Shown here one piece after another: positions 26,955 to 35,588 of a stretch of DNA of 64,000 nucleotides. Below the pieces are notes generated by a model that was not told the DNA's origin, searched no databases, and saw only the letters and a program-made list of their open reading frames with translations. Made by a program: the position numbers and the translations under genes. The stretch comes from Alphaproteobacteria bacterium MarineAlpha11_Bin1 (GTDB lineage Bacteria; Pseudomonadota; Alphaproteobacteria; MPNO01; UBA830). The DNA lies in contig PTJZ01000003.1 of NCBI GenBank assembly GCA_002937455.1, positions 186,001-250,000 on the forward strand. The letters are read 5' to 3'. Position 1 is the first letter of the stretch. Each line of letters begins with the position of its first letter.

Positions 26955-27377
26955 TCAGGCGATGTTGAGTTCATTCTTCAGGTAGGTGATGATTTCATCA
27001 GACTCGTACAGCCAAGTTGCTTCACCTTTCTCGTTTGAAATCTGTAGGCACGGGACCTTGTATCGACCGCCCCCTTCAATCAAAGCCTGTTTATGCGCTT
27101 TAACTTTACGCGCATCACGAATCTCAATCTTGATTGAGTTTCGCCTTAATTCTCTACGGACCTTGACACAAAAAGGACATGCATTGAATTGATAAAGAGC
27201 AAATCTGCTAGTCCTCTCATCAAGTTCAGCCTGCTCTTTAACACTTCGATAAACAGGTTTCGGACGGGTTAACACGTCGTAACTCAATACTAATCGGCCC
27301 AATAACCATCGCAAAAAGTTCACAAATCCCTCCATAGATAACAAAACTTTCATTTGAGCGTATTTAATCCCTATCAC
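26955..27377 (-). CDS. Membrane-anchored glutaredoxin-like protein
   Basis: 140 residues. A hydrophobic stretch at about 16-33 may anchor the protein. The glutaredoxin domain (about 58-140) has the CPFC active site (67-70), the cis-Pro region YKVPCLQI and a C-terminal ESDEIITYLKNEL helix. It should reduce disulfides or glutathionylated proteins using glutathione. A start at Met9 is equally possible. It is divergent from the metallo-hydrolase gene at 27417, with 39 bases between. Confidence 0.85.
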   Translation of the reverse strand: MIGIKYAQMKVLLSMEGFVNFLRWLLGRLVLSYDVLTRPKPVYRSVKEQAELDERTSRFALYQFNACPFCVKVRRELRRNSIKIEIRDARKVKAHKQALIEGGGRYKVPCLQISNEKGEATWLYESDEIITYLKNELNIA

Positions 27378-27416
27378 AAAATATAAACTACCAGATTATT
27401 AATAACGGAGACAAAA

Positions 27417-28301
27417 ATGCAGCGCTGGAAGTTCGGAGAGGTTGAGATAACTCGGGTTATCGAATTTGAAGCTCCACTCCTTGATCCAATAGCTTTGTTT
27501 CCAAATGCCGATCCCAAGACAATCAGTAATCACCAATCGTGGCTACAACCACGACTTCAGGAACCTACAACAGGGCTGCTTATACTTGCCTTCCACACAT
27601 ACATAATTCGAACTCCAAGTCACGTCATCCTCGTGGATACTTGCAGCGGGAACGATAAGGAACGCCCACAAAAACCGAGGTATCATAAAAAAAACTGGCC
27701 CTATCTGGAAAATCTCATGGCGGCTGGCATAAGATTGGAAGAGGTTGATTACGTATTGTGTACTCATCTCCATGTGGATCACGTGGGCTGGAATACACGC
27801 CTCATCGACGGGAAATGGGTCCCTACATTTCCGAACGCCAACTATCTTTTCTCAAAAAATGAGTGGGAATTTTGGCGAGAAGAATTTAAGTCATTGGAAT
27901 TCAGTGAAGATTTATATCAAGAAGATAGCATCTTCCCCATCTTAGAAGCGGGCCTGAGCGTACTAGTAGAGAGTGATCATGTGATTGATGATTGGGTGAG
28001 GTTATCTCCCTCGCCTGGTCACACGCCGGGACATGTCAGCGTACATATTGGAAAAGAGACCCCAGAAGCTATTATGACGGGTGATCTTATGCATCATCCA
28101 TTGCAATGCGCAGAACCACATTGGAATAGTTGTTTCTGTGTCGACCCCGCCCAATCCGCAGAGACGCGACGTAGCTTTCTAGAAACCTATTCGGGATCTC
28201 CTGTCCTAGTAATGCCAGCACATTTCCCCACCCCTGGTGCTGGTCGAATTATAGCGGCAGACACCAACTGGCGTTTTACGTTCGATGGTGACGATCAATA
28301 A
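27417..28301 (+). CDS. Metallo-beta-lactamase-fold hydrolase (paralogue B)
   Basis: 294 residues. Zinc ligands are visible in HLHVDH (117-122), GHTPGHVSV, MTGDLMHHP and MPAHFP. It is clearly paralogous to the protein at 20821-21750, sharing the block around WNTRLI.GKWVPTFPNA and the LQCAEP..NSCFC-like ending, but their N-termini and lid regions differ. A GGAGAC ribosome site lies just before the ATG. The substrate is unknown. Confidence 0.9.
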   Translation: MQRWKFGEVEITRVIEFEAPLLDPIALFPNADPKTISNHQSWLQPRLQEPTTGLLILAFHTYIIRTPSHVILVDTCSGNDKERPQKPRYHKKNWPYLENLMAAGIRLEEVDYVLCTHLHVDHVGWNTRLIDGKWVPTFPNANYLFSKNEWEFWREEFKSLEFSEDLYQEDSIFPILEAGLSVLVESDHVIDDWVRLSPSPGHTPGHVSVHIGKETPEAIMTGDLMHHPLQCAEPHWNSCFCVDPAQSAETRRSFLETYSGSPVLVMPAHFPTPGAGRIIAADTNWRFTFDGDDQ

Positions 28302-28417
28302 TTTATTACCGACTTGGAAATAAGTTATTGAGGAAAAAGAAGATTTATGGGTGGGTTCAATACTGCATCGATCAAGTATATGTTGGCACACCTTTTTCTC
28401 AAAGATGGATACAAAAC

Positions 28418-28849
28418 ATGTCAGAAGATTTCGTTCAATTAATGTATCTTTCTAATTCCAAGCCGGAATTAAAACAGTCTGACCTGGATGCCATACTCGA
28501 GGTCTCGCGGCGCAATAATCCTTCAAGGGGGATAACTGGACTTTTAGTTTTCGCAAACGGTGTGTTTATCCAGGTGTTGGAAGGACCTACGACAGAGGTT
28601 CATAACCTTTTCGAAACAATTTGCGACGATAGCCGTCATGAAGCGGTCGCAATTATCGCTGAATACCTTGATCAGGAACGCCTGTTTTCGAAGTGGTCTA
28701 TGGCATTTATACAATCAACCTTCGACGAACTAACAAAAATCACTGATACCCCCAAGATGCTCAATCGAGACGATGTACTCGAATTATTGTCCAACGATAA
28801 GACAAAAGCAGCCCGCTTTCTAAAAGACTTTGCGACTTATGTCGATTAA
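28418..28849 (+). CDS. BLUF-domain blue-light photoreceptor
   Basis: 143 residues from the ATG at 28418; the frame opens at 28328 but the extra N-terminus has no family support. The BLUF domain fills residues 4-97. The flavin-contacting residues keep the exact spacing of AppA: Tyr10 (AppA Tyr21), Asn34 (Asn45), Gln52 (Gln63), Trp93 (Trp104) and Met95 (Met106). NPSRGITGLLVF and FIQVLEGP are family signatures. It should bind FAD and signal blue light. Only a short helical tail follows the domain, so it is a short-type BLUF that must act through a partner protein. Confidence 0.93.
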   Translation: MSEDFVQLMYLSNSKPELKQSDLDAILEVSRRNNPSRGITGLLVFANGVFIQVLEGPTTEVHNLFETICDDSRHEAVAIIAEYLDQERLFSKWSMAFIQSTFDELTKITDTPKMLNRDDVLELLSNDKTKAARFLKDFATYVD

Positions 28850-29013
28850 GTGGCTGCGGCATCAAAAATATAACCTCTCCATACGGTAGGTTTAATATTC
28901 AATTGGGCGCCCGTGCCAAGCATTCGGCTCAATAAAACTGAGAATCGTAACCTTATCGAAGGTCGATTACTACCTTTGCTTCGTCTTCAAACTAAAACCG
29001 GGTATGCAGAAAA

Positions 29014-29580
29014 ATGGATGACACCAACCACACCTTAGTCGATGCCCATTACGCCTCCGCCCTTGTTTCCACAATTTCGAAATTGCGGTCTAAAATTAAC
29101 GAAATAGAACGGCCGTGGAAGAATTGCGTTCTCGGGGCGTTCGAGTATTTAGAGGAAACTGCGAACGATGCGCTAGGAGCGCAAAACGCCCGCGCCGTAA
29201 AACTTCACATTGAGATGCAAAGAGATTTGTTCGACTTTATGCCCTTTTTCTCGGAGATATACAAAACTAACGAACTATCTGAGGTCTGCCCTGGCGAACC
29301 ACGACGAGTAAAAGAACAAATTTATGCATCAGCTAGGCTTATAGAATGGTTGCTATTCCGAAAATGCGGCGCTCAACCAGAGGAAATAGAAAAGTTATTT
29401 AATTGGCGCGAGTTGGAGCGGTTGACGGGAATTTATTGCAGAGTACTTCAAACAGTCGCCACCGACATCCACGAAATTTTGGGTGCGGACAGTTTACCGG
29501 AGCCAAGCGCTTCTAAAGCGAGTGAAAATCTAACTTCATCTTCGGTTCCATACTTGAATCTCGTTAAGAAACATAGCTAA
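29014..29580 (+). CDS. Hypothetical alpha-helical protein
   Basis: 188 residues, not recognised. The sequence is charged and predicted helical throughout, without signal peptide, membrane helix or known motif. The final 25 residues are Ser-rich and probably disordered. The start ATG at 29014 has only a weak ribosome site. It lies 164 bases downstream of the BLUF gene on the same strand and could be co-transcribed with it, making it a candidate partner, but this is a guess. Confidence 0.6.
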   Translation: MDDTNHTLVDAHYASALVSTISKLRSKINEIERPWKNCVLGAFEYLEETANDALGAQNARAVKLHIEMQRDLFDFMPFFSEIYKTNELSEVCPGEPRRVKEQIYASARLIEWLLFRKCGAQPEEIEKLFNWRELERLTGIYCRVLQTVATDIHEILGADSLPEPSASKASENLTSSSVPYLNLVKKHS

Positions 29581-29775
29581 GTATCAAACGACTTTATGTG
29601 GAAATGGGGCAACGAACATAAGTCATATTAATTTATATTAAATACTTCGGCCAATTTCATTAGGAGGAGGTTTGACCCATACCTTTGCGCGGCTGGGTAG
29701 CGGATTAGCGGCCCACTAATTAGAATCAGAGCTCTCTTATCAGCAATTATAAGTCCCTTCTTTAATATAAATTGG

Positions 29776-30120
29776 ATGAAAACTAGCGGCGAAAACAATA
29801 CTTTGGTCCCGAAAATCCAACCGATAAAGTTGGAACAAATTCTGGAGACTGCTCGGACCCTAATAAGCAAGAGAGTAATTGATCGTAATTTTACTTACCA
29901 TATTCCAACTATCGGCTCCATCACAACGGACAGATATCTATACGTCAGTATGGTTGTGCTCCGCGGTATCGATGTCCCAGAGCGACTAATCCGCTTTCGA
30001 ACTGATTGTAGAACACTCAAATATACTGAGTTATCTATGCATCCCCAAAGCTGCATCCACTTTTACGATTTATCTAATAAGATCCACCTAGTTAAAGCCT
30101 ACTGCCGAGGTACATTCTAA
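29776..30120 (+). pseudogene. Truncated pyridoxamine-phosphate-oxidase-like flavoprotein
   Basis: 114 residues. The segment TIGSITTDRYLYVSMVVLRG, FRTDCRTLKY and HFYDLSNKIHLVKAYCRG follow the first half of Alr4036-type FMN-binding proteins of the PNPOx fold, where TVVLRG, THTD.R..K and Y....KIQLR are typical. The usual family member has about 190 residues, so the C-terminal half is missing after a TAA. The following bases in another frame show no clear continuation. It may be a decayed gene or a short relative. Confidence 0.45.
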
Positions 30121-30201
30121 CGATAGCCTTGCGAGCCAGGCGTAGCTGTCGAGCACACTATCAAGTCAATTATGTTATACCTCGGTTAACGGCCCAGGCA
30201 C

Positions 30202-30390
30202 TCAAATACGCACCCACAAACCGCCCCCAGTCGCTCTGACGTACTCGAAAAGGATGGCTTTAAATTTTTTGTATGGTTTAGGCCCAAATACATCAACTAG
30301 AGTGGCTCCAATTATTCGCCTCCGGGCATCTTCGAGCCTCATTTGTTTGGTCAGAACAAGCAGACCTAACAGCGAGATGACTTGCCCCAT
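30202..30390 (-). CDS. Possible small protein
   Basis: 62 residues, unrecognised, with a hydrophobic start (MGQVISLLGLLVL) and a basic middle. It begins 9 bases after the glutathione-peroxidase stop on the same strand, which favours translation. There is no homology support. Confidence 0.25.
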   Translation of the reverse strand: MGQVISLLGLLVLTKQMRLEDARRRIIGATLVDVFGPKPYKKFKAILFEYVRATGGGLWVRI

Positions 30391-30399
30391 AGGTTGATT

Positions 30400-30936
30400 T
30401 TATTTTTGAGAATAAATCAATTTTTCCTTTAGCATGATTTGAGCTTCAATTGCCTTGATCACGCGTTTACTTGAAGGACTGGTTAGTGAGGAAAACCAGT
30501 CCACGAGCCGGCCGTCGGGCCCAATTAAGTACTTATGGAAATTCCATCTCGGTTTTGCAATCACGCCAAGTTCTGAAGCGGCCCATTTGAAGAAGGGGTG
30601 AGCTTGATTACCTATGACATGGTTTTTTTCAGTCATTGGAAAGTCTACTTCAAAATTAAATTCGCAAAATTCTTTAATCTCTGTCGTTGTTCCGGGCTCT
30701 TGACCACCAAAATCATTTGAAGGGATACCCAACACTACAAATTCTCGGTCGCGGTATGCCCGCCAAAGCGATACAAGGCCTTTATATTGACGAGTGAAAC
30801 CACATCGAGATGCTGTATTAACTATTAGCACAACGTGGCCTTTGAAATCAGATAGTGGAAGTTTTTGGCCATTTAACGAGTTAAAAACAAAAGCGTGAGC
30901 GCCTGCTCCCTCGTTTGTAGAAACAGCTAAAAGCAT
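30400..30936 (-). CDS. Glutathione peroxidase
   Basis: 178 residues. The active-site loop NTASRCGFT contains Cys45 (Cys, not selenocysteine). The other tetrad residues appear in FGGQEPGT (Gln) and RWNFHKYLI (Trp, Asn). It reduces hydrogen peroxide or lipid peroxides, in bacteria usually with thioredoxin or glutathione. The N-terminus MLLAVSTNEGAGAHA is longer than usual and weakly hydrophobic; it is not a clear signal peptide. Confidence 0.92.
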   Translation of the reverse strand: MLLAVSTNEGAGAHAFVFNSLNGQKLPLSDFKGHVVLIVNTASRCGFTRQYKGLVSLWRAYRDREFVVLGIPSNDFGGQEPGTTTEIKEFCEFNFEVDFPMTEKNHVIGNQAHPFFKWAASELGVIAKPRWNFHKYLIGPDGRLVDWFSSLTSPSSKRVIKAIEAQIMLKEKLIYSQK

Positions 30937-31152
30937 AAACTGACAATTACCTATCGAAGGAAGTCGTAGTCCGAAAACAAATAATAATCGGATTACGTTC
31001 CATTTTGAAAGCCAATTAATTCTATCAAAATAGTCTACCTAATTTTTATAAATAAAGTGCGAACAGCCCGAATTAAAAAAAGTATATGGGTTAAAAGGAA
31101 AGTACCAATATTGTTGGTGGAAATTCTCATTGAATTTTTGTTTTGAATAGCG

Positions 31153-31199
31153 GGGGGTCTTGTCGCGAAACGCTTTTCCGAAAGACGAGTAAGACCCCC
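31153..31199. other. Long stem-loop downstream of a secreted-protein gene
   Basis: GGGGGTCTT (31153-31161) and AAGACCCCC (31191-31199) form a perfect 9-bp stem around a 29-base loop. It lies 35 bases past the 3' end of the minus-strand gene at 31235. There is no T-run, so it may be an mRNA-stabilising structure or a Rho-linked end rather than an intrinsic terminator. Confidence 0.45.
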
Positions 31200-31234
31200 A
31201 GCTACTTCACTATTTTCTTCGTGTGACCGAAGGC

Positions 31235-31576
31235 CTACATCCTGACTGTCGAAACAGCTTCAATGCTTGCCGATAGCCGGTCTCCTTTTTTGATTTGACC
31301 GTGCGAAGCGAAGGCCGAGGCGATGTCGACACCCACGTGAGTTCCAACCCTGTTTGATTCAATGACGGAAGCAGAGGTAAGAAAATCTGAACCTAAAAAC
31401 CGAGTTGTTCCCGAAAACAAAATCGAAGCGTTGTGAGCCGCTGCCAAGTCGGCTCCAGCATGCACCTCAGTCGCGACCTTGACGGGCGAGGAGTCCGGAT
31501 TTGTTGCCTGAGCTGAGCTAGAAAATGCAGCAATTAAAGTTGACGCAATCAAAAGATGTGAAAATTTTTTCGACAT
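31235..31576 (-). CDS. Hypothetical secreted protein
   Basis: 113 residues with a classic signal peptide: MSKK, a hydrophobic core and AQA, with cleavage predicted after residue 24. The mature part is about 89 residues, Ser/Ala-rich, without cysteines and with no recognised domain. It is the last of three consecutive minus-strand genes for exported proteins. Confidence 0.6.
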   Translation of the reverse strand: MSKKFSHLLIASTLIAAFSSSAQATNPDSSPVKVATEVHAGADLAAAHNASILFSGTTRFLGSDFLTSASVIESNRVGTHVGVDIASAFASHGQIKKGDRLSASIEAVSTVRM

Positions 31577-31739
31577 GGTTCATTAAAATCCTTGAGGTTA
31601 CTAGATAAGGGTATTTTCTTTACGTGCCGTTATCCAAAATAGATCAGACTGCCCCTCGGATTTTTCCTCATCCATGGTCGACAATTTCCGCTAAACCAAA
31701 AAATGTTCGTTAATCAACCTATTCTCGGAGTCGAAGAAT

Positions 31740-32528
31740 TTAGTTTGTGCTCTGAAAGAGAATCCAATCGGCGATTTCTAGAGCTACCTGCCGTTCAATA
31801 CCCTCGAAACCATGGTGGTGAAAAGGTCCGCACCCACGACCGCTGGGAATACCCCCGATATACCTCAAAAAGTTTTTGCGAGGTGCAGAAACCTGATCAA
31901 AAAAAACTTTTGCAAATTTATAACGCGTCACCGAGCATTCATCTTTCGAATGATGTGCAATTAATATTGGGACGTCGATACTATTACCGATGATGATCTC
32001 CATCGAATAATTGACTGCTTTCGCCGAGTTATTTGTATAAATCCCGGAAGCTAGAACAACTCCGTCTATCGTTTTAGGGAATGTTTTTGAATATGCACCG
32101 GCATCTACAGTGCCTCTGCTGAAACCGACGATAAAGATCGGTCGATTGTTTCGCCGCTTAATGAACTTTACAAGCTCCCATATTGCCTCCAAACGTTCTC
32201 GACTAGCACGGTATTGGTAACCCGCCTTTTGTCTACTTGAGCGGTTAGGCAACAGATAAAAATTAATATTTTCATCGAAGAATACGACGCGCTGCCTGAT
32301 GAGAAAATTATTACCTCTCCCATCTTGGTTTCTGAGCCCCTTACCCCCAATAATAGCGATAATATTTGCTTTGGACTGCGCGCCCTCAGACGCATGGATA
32401 TCTAAATTAGAGATACCGGCTACTTTAAATTTGAAACTTGTTGCTAACGAGCTGACAGAAAATGAAACGCCAATCACCAAAACTATGAAAAATTTTGAAA
32501 GGATTTGTGCCCAATGAAAAATTGCCAA
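31740..32528 (-). CDS. Exported alpha/beta-hydrolase-like protein
   Basis: 262 residues with a signal segment (about 8-28). The nucleophile elbow GFSRGT places Ser137; Asp196 in HHSKDEC and His237-239 in PFHHHGFEG complete a plausible Ser-Asp-His triad. The mature protein would be a periplasmic or secreted esterase or a similar hydrolase. The family is not one I can name. It has a neighbouring exported TIM-barrel protein gene upstream on the same strand. Confidence 0.7.
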   Translation of the reverse strand: MAIFHWAQILSKFFIVLVIGVSFSVSSLATSFKFKVAGISNLDIHASEGAQSKANIIAIIGGKGLRNQDGRGNNFLIRQRVVFFDENINFYLLPNRSSRQKAGYQYRASRERLEAIWELVKFIKRRNNRPIFIVGFSRGTVDAGAYSKTFPKTIDGVVLASGIYTNNSAKAVNYSMEIIIGNSIDVPILIAHHSKDECSVTRYKFAKVFFDQVSAPRKNFLRYIGGIPSGRGCGPFHHHGFEGIERQVALEIADWILFQSTN

Positions 32529-32795
32529 ACTCCATATTTGGAATAGCGTGAAAGTTTGGAAAAATATTCGAGAATCAAACGAGATACCTTAAAGCGCTAA
32601 TGTTGGTCAGCCTGATTATTCTATCACTGGAACCTTGTCCACTAAGAGACAGAAAAATTATCTTCGAATAGCTCTTCGATTATTAGCGTTCCTGCTTTAT
32701 TGTAAATTTTTGGATGGCTTCTATGAGTTTCGTGGCAGGCATTCTTCTCCAATTGTTTTTAAATTAAAGGCTTTATCGCCGTATTAAAAACTCTC

Positions 32796-33911
32796 TCATA
32801 TCGGGTTCTTACTATTCCAGGACCTACCCGTTAACAGCTTCCAAGCGTTGCGATAACCAATAGCATGCCTCGCTCCATCGGGCAGGTCGCGCATTATTAG
32901 CCGAATGTTTTGGACTCTTTTCCTAATAAATTTGTCAAGCGGCCCTCGACCGCCTCCATAATCAAGACCAACAACGAAACGGTCTGCAAAATCGATAATT
33001 ATCTCCTTCCACTGATCAGCAAGATCAGGAAACTGCCGATCACTTTCGCGCCGCCAAATTATGGTATCTAAAGTTTCTTCACCGGAACAATTATAGATTC
33101 TTCCAGGCCGACCTGTCGCTAAGTCAAAGTAGAGGTTGGGGTAGTTCCGCAAAAGATGTCTTACCCTGTCGGCAGTGAAGTCACTTTGTTTCTTCGGTTG
33201 CCGGATTTGTCCAAAATGGGCGTGTATGACTTTGGCACTCGGATACGCCTTCAGCATTCTTTCGAGCCCTCTAAGGAGTAAATTCTCCGGTTCATTATGA
33301 ATAACAAATGCGACGGCGCTATCTGCTGAAAGTTGGAACAGCCGATGTGCGTTAGGGCCCTCTATGGGAACATGAACATCACGGAAGGTATTGCCCGCTC
33401 TACATTGCCGACGGGACATATAGTGTCGGAATTCGAACTCCCCCATAATTGGATAGGCGCCGGACCGTATATGTTTTTCAGTCTGGCTAATAAAGCTATT
33501 TTTACCCCTCACCCAGTTCTTATTTGTGCCGCCGTTGCTAGCAAGCAGAAAACGGTTGGGATACGAGTTTACAACTTTGTGGATATAAAAGCCCCAGCGG
33601 TAACCCTTCTGCTTTTTACTATTCCTACGCGCCTGATATCCATCAAAAGCCATCAACGCAACGCCGACTTCATCCATCACCGGTATCGCTTTACTAAGAT
33701 AAGCCTCTCCATCCTGGCGTTTAAGACTCGACTGCAAATCGATCAACGGAATTTCACCAATATCCAAAAACGACTGAATACGTTTTCGCCACATCGTCTC
33801 CAACTCAGCGCGCGAATAATTGATATCGAGTGGCTGTTCGGCATTTGAAACTGAAACACTCATTAAAATCAAAAATGCTACAAAGACGCTGAGGAATTTA
33901 CGTACCTTCAT
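32796..33911 (-). CDS. Exported amidohydrolase-like (TIM-barrel) protein
   Basis: 371 residues. Signal peptide: MKVRK, hydrophobic core, SNA, with cleavage near residue 24. The remainder resembles secreted members of the amidohydrolase_2 group, with [10 protein letters not shown] in place of a metal-binding strand, [43 protein letters not shown] and [11 protein letters not shown]. The H-x-H of the first strand is missing, so the metal site, if any, is unusual. Function unknown. Confidence 0.65.
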   Translation of the reverse strand: MKVRKFLSVFVAFLILMSVSVSNAEQPLDINYSRAELETMWRKRIQSFLDIGEIPLIDLQSSLKRQDGEAYLSKAIPVMDEVGVALMAFDGYQARRNSKKQKGYRWGFYIHKVVNSYPNRFLLASNGGTNKNWVRGKNSFISQTEKHIRSGAYPIMGEFEFRHYMSRRQCRAGNTFRDVHVPIEGPNAHRLFQLSADSAVAFVIHNEPENLLLRGLERMLKAYPSAKVIHAHFGQIRQPKKQSDFTADRVRHLLRNYPNLYFDLATGRPGRIYNCSGEETLDTIIWRRESDRQFPDLADQWKEIIIDFADRFVVGLDYGGGRGPLDKFIRKRVQNIRLIMRDLPDGARHAIGYRNAWKLLTGRSWNSKNPI

Positions 33912-33942
33912 TTTACTTTTCCGTAAGAGGTTCGCAATTAGA

Positions 33943-34019
<77 letters not shown>

Positions 34020-34149
34020 CAAGTAACAAGTTTGTACCACGTTTTCAATCGCGTTGCGACGAGATGAACTCATAGAGATTGCGAAGCAAGCTTAGCTGAT
34101 AGATAAAGTAGCTAACTCATAGGAATAATTACTCGCGGGAGAGAAACTC

Positions 34150-34917
34150 ATGGGGGGAAAACTTACAGGGAGAAAAGCAATTATCGTTGGCGGTGGGGGC
34201 GGAATCGGCGGAGCGATTGCTCGGCGATTTCACATAGAGGGCGCGGCGGTCGGTATTGTAGACGTTGACGAGAAGGCAATCGAAGCCCGGGTGGCCGAAC
34301 TGAAAGACGGACCCGGAACCGCCCAGGTATTTTCAATCGCCATCGATATAAGCAATCCTGAGGGAGCAAAATGGGCGGTTAGCGAAGTGTCCAATGCGAT
34401 AGGAGGGCTAGATATTTCCGTTCACTCTGCTGCCAGCCGTGATCCGACAGCACCCACGGAATATACAGAAATCGAGAACTGGAACGAAGCAATTCGGGTA
34501 AATTTAACTAGCATGTTTCTCCAGTGCAAATACGTAATTCCCGAACTGCGAGCCAAAGGAGGAGGTGTAATTATAAATATCGCATCGCAGCTTGGAAGTG
34601 TGGTTACTCCGGGCCGCCCCGCCTACCATGCAACAAAGGGTGCTGTAATCCAGCTTACCAAAGCAATCGCTGTCGAAACTACACAGGACAATATTCGGGC
34701 GGTAACGATCTCGCCAGGTGCTATAGAAACCAACCGTCTTCTAGCCCGTCATAAAAACATCGAAGTAATTCGCGAAAAACTAACACCTGGCCATCCAATC
34801 GGACGTTTAGGCCAGCCGGATGATATCGCGGGCGCCGCCCTTTTTGTAGCCAGCGATGATGCCGCCTTCATGACCGGTACTGACCTTATTGTCGACGGCG
34901 GATATACGGCAATTTGA
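34150..34917 (+). CDS. Short-chain dehydrogenase/reductase
   Basis: 255 residues, classical SDR. The NAD(P) motif GGGGGIG is at 14-20, the catalytic Ser lies in NIASQLG, and Tyr159 and Lys163 are in AYHATK. GRLGQPDDIAGAALFVASD is the family C-terminal signature. The Asp40 after strand 2 (VDVDEKA) favours NAD(H). It is followed four bases later by a second SDR gene. The substrate is unknown. Confidence 0.92.
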   Translation: MGGKLTGRKAIIVGGGGGIGGAIARRFHIEGAAVGIVDVDEKAIEARVAELKDGPGTAQVFSIAIDISNPEGAKWAVSEVSNAIGGLDISVHSAASRDPTAPTEYTEIENWNEAIRVNLTSMFLQCKYVIPELRAKGGGVIINIASQLGSVVTPGRPAYHATKGAVIQLTKAIAVETTQDNIRAVTISPGAIETNRLLARHKNIEVIREKLTPGHPIGRLGQPDDIAGAALFVASDDAAFMTGTDLIVDGGYTAI

Positions 34918-34921
34918 CAAA

Positions 34922-35584
34922 ATGTCCCGCGTTCTCATAACCGGTGGCGAAACTGGACTAGGCCTCGAGCTAACCCGAGCGTACTCCGCCGCCGGCGATA
35001 TTGTTTCTGTAATCTGCCGTGAATCGTCAGCAGAGTTGGACGCGCTGGCCCCGCACGTTAACTACGCCAAAGCTGACGTAAGGGATCCCGGGGTCATCGA
35101 TCAAGTCGCTAAGGAAATCGGGCATACTCCAATAGACATACTGATCAATAACGCAGGGATAATGATTAAAGACGATATCAACAAAATAGATCTCGCCGCC
35201 CTCCGTCTGCAATTCGAAGTCAATGCCCTTGGCCCACTCAACATTGTACTCGCTTTCCAACAACTTCTGCACACAGGGTCTCGGGTAATAAATATTTCCA
35301 GCCGGCTTGGGTCGATCGACGACAATGAAACCGGCGATGACTATGGCTACCGGATGTCAAAAGCAGCACAAAATATGCTGACATCGAACCTATCCATTCA
35401 GCTTCGTAAAAAAGGTGTATGCGTCGTCGCCCTCCACCCCGGGATTGTTGCAACTGGCATGACCGGTGGTTTCGGTACACCCGCCGCTAAGGTGGCCAAT
35501 GATCTTAAGATTACTATCGAAGGTCTCGACGAAAGATTTACAGGAAAATTCTTCGACCGTTTTGGTAAAGAAATTCCCTGGTAG
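34922..35584 (+). CDS. Short-chain dehydrogenase, compact type
   Basis: 220 residues from the ATG at 34922, where MSRVLITGGETGLGLEL begins a normal Rossmann fold; an upstream TTG would overlap the previous gene. NNAGIM, the Ser in NISSRLG and the Y-x-x-x-K in GYRMSKAAQNML are present. It resembles the short C-factor/YciK-like SDRs. It is operonic with the preceding SDR and convergent with the TRAP transporter gene, 4 bases apart. Confidence 0.9.
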   Translation: MSRVLITGGETGLGLELTRAYSAAGDIVSVICRESSAELDALAPHVNYAKADVRDPGVIDQVAKEIGHTPIDILINNAGIMIKDDINKIDLAALRLQFEVNALGPLNIVLAFQQLLHTGSRVINISSRLGSIDDNETGDDYGYRMSKAAQNMLTSNLSIQLRKKGVCVVALHPGIVATGMTGGFGTPAAKVANDLKITIEGLDERFTGKFFDRFGKEIPW

Positions 35585-35588
35585 AGCA

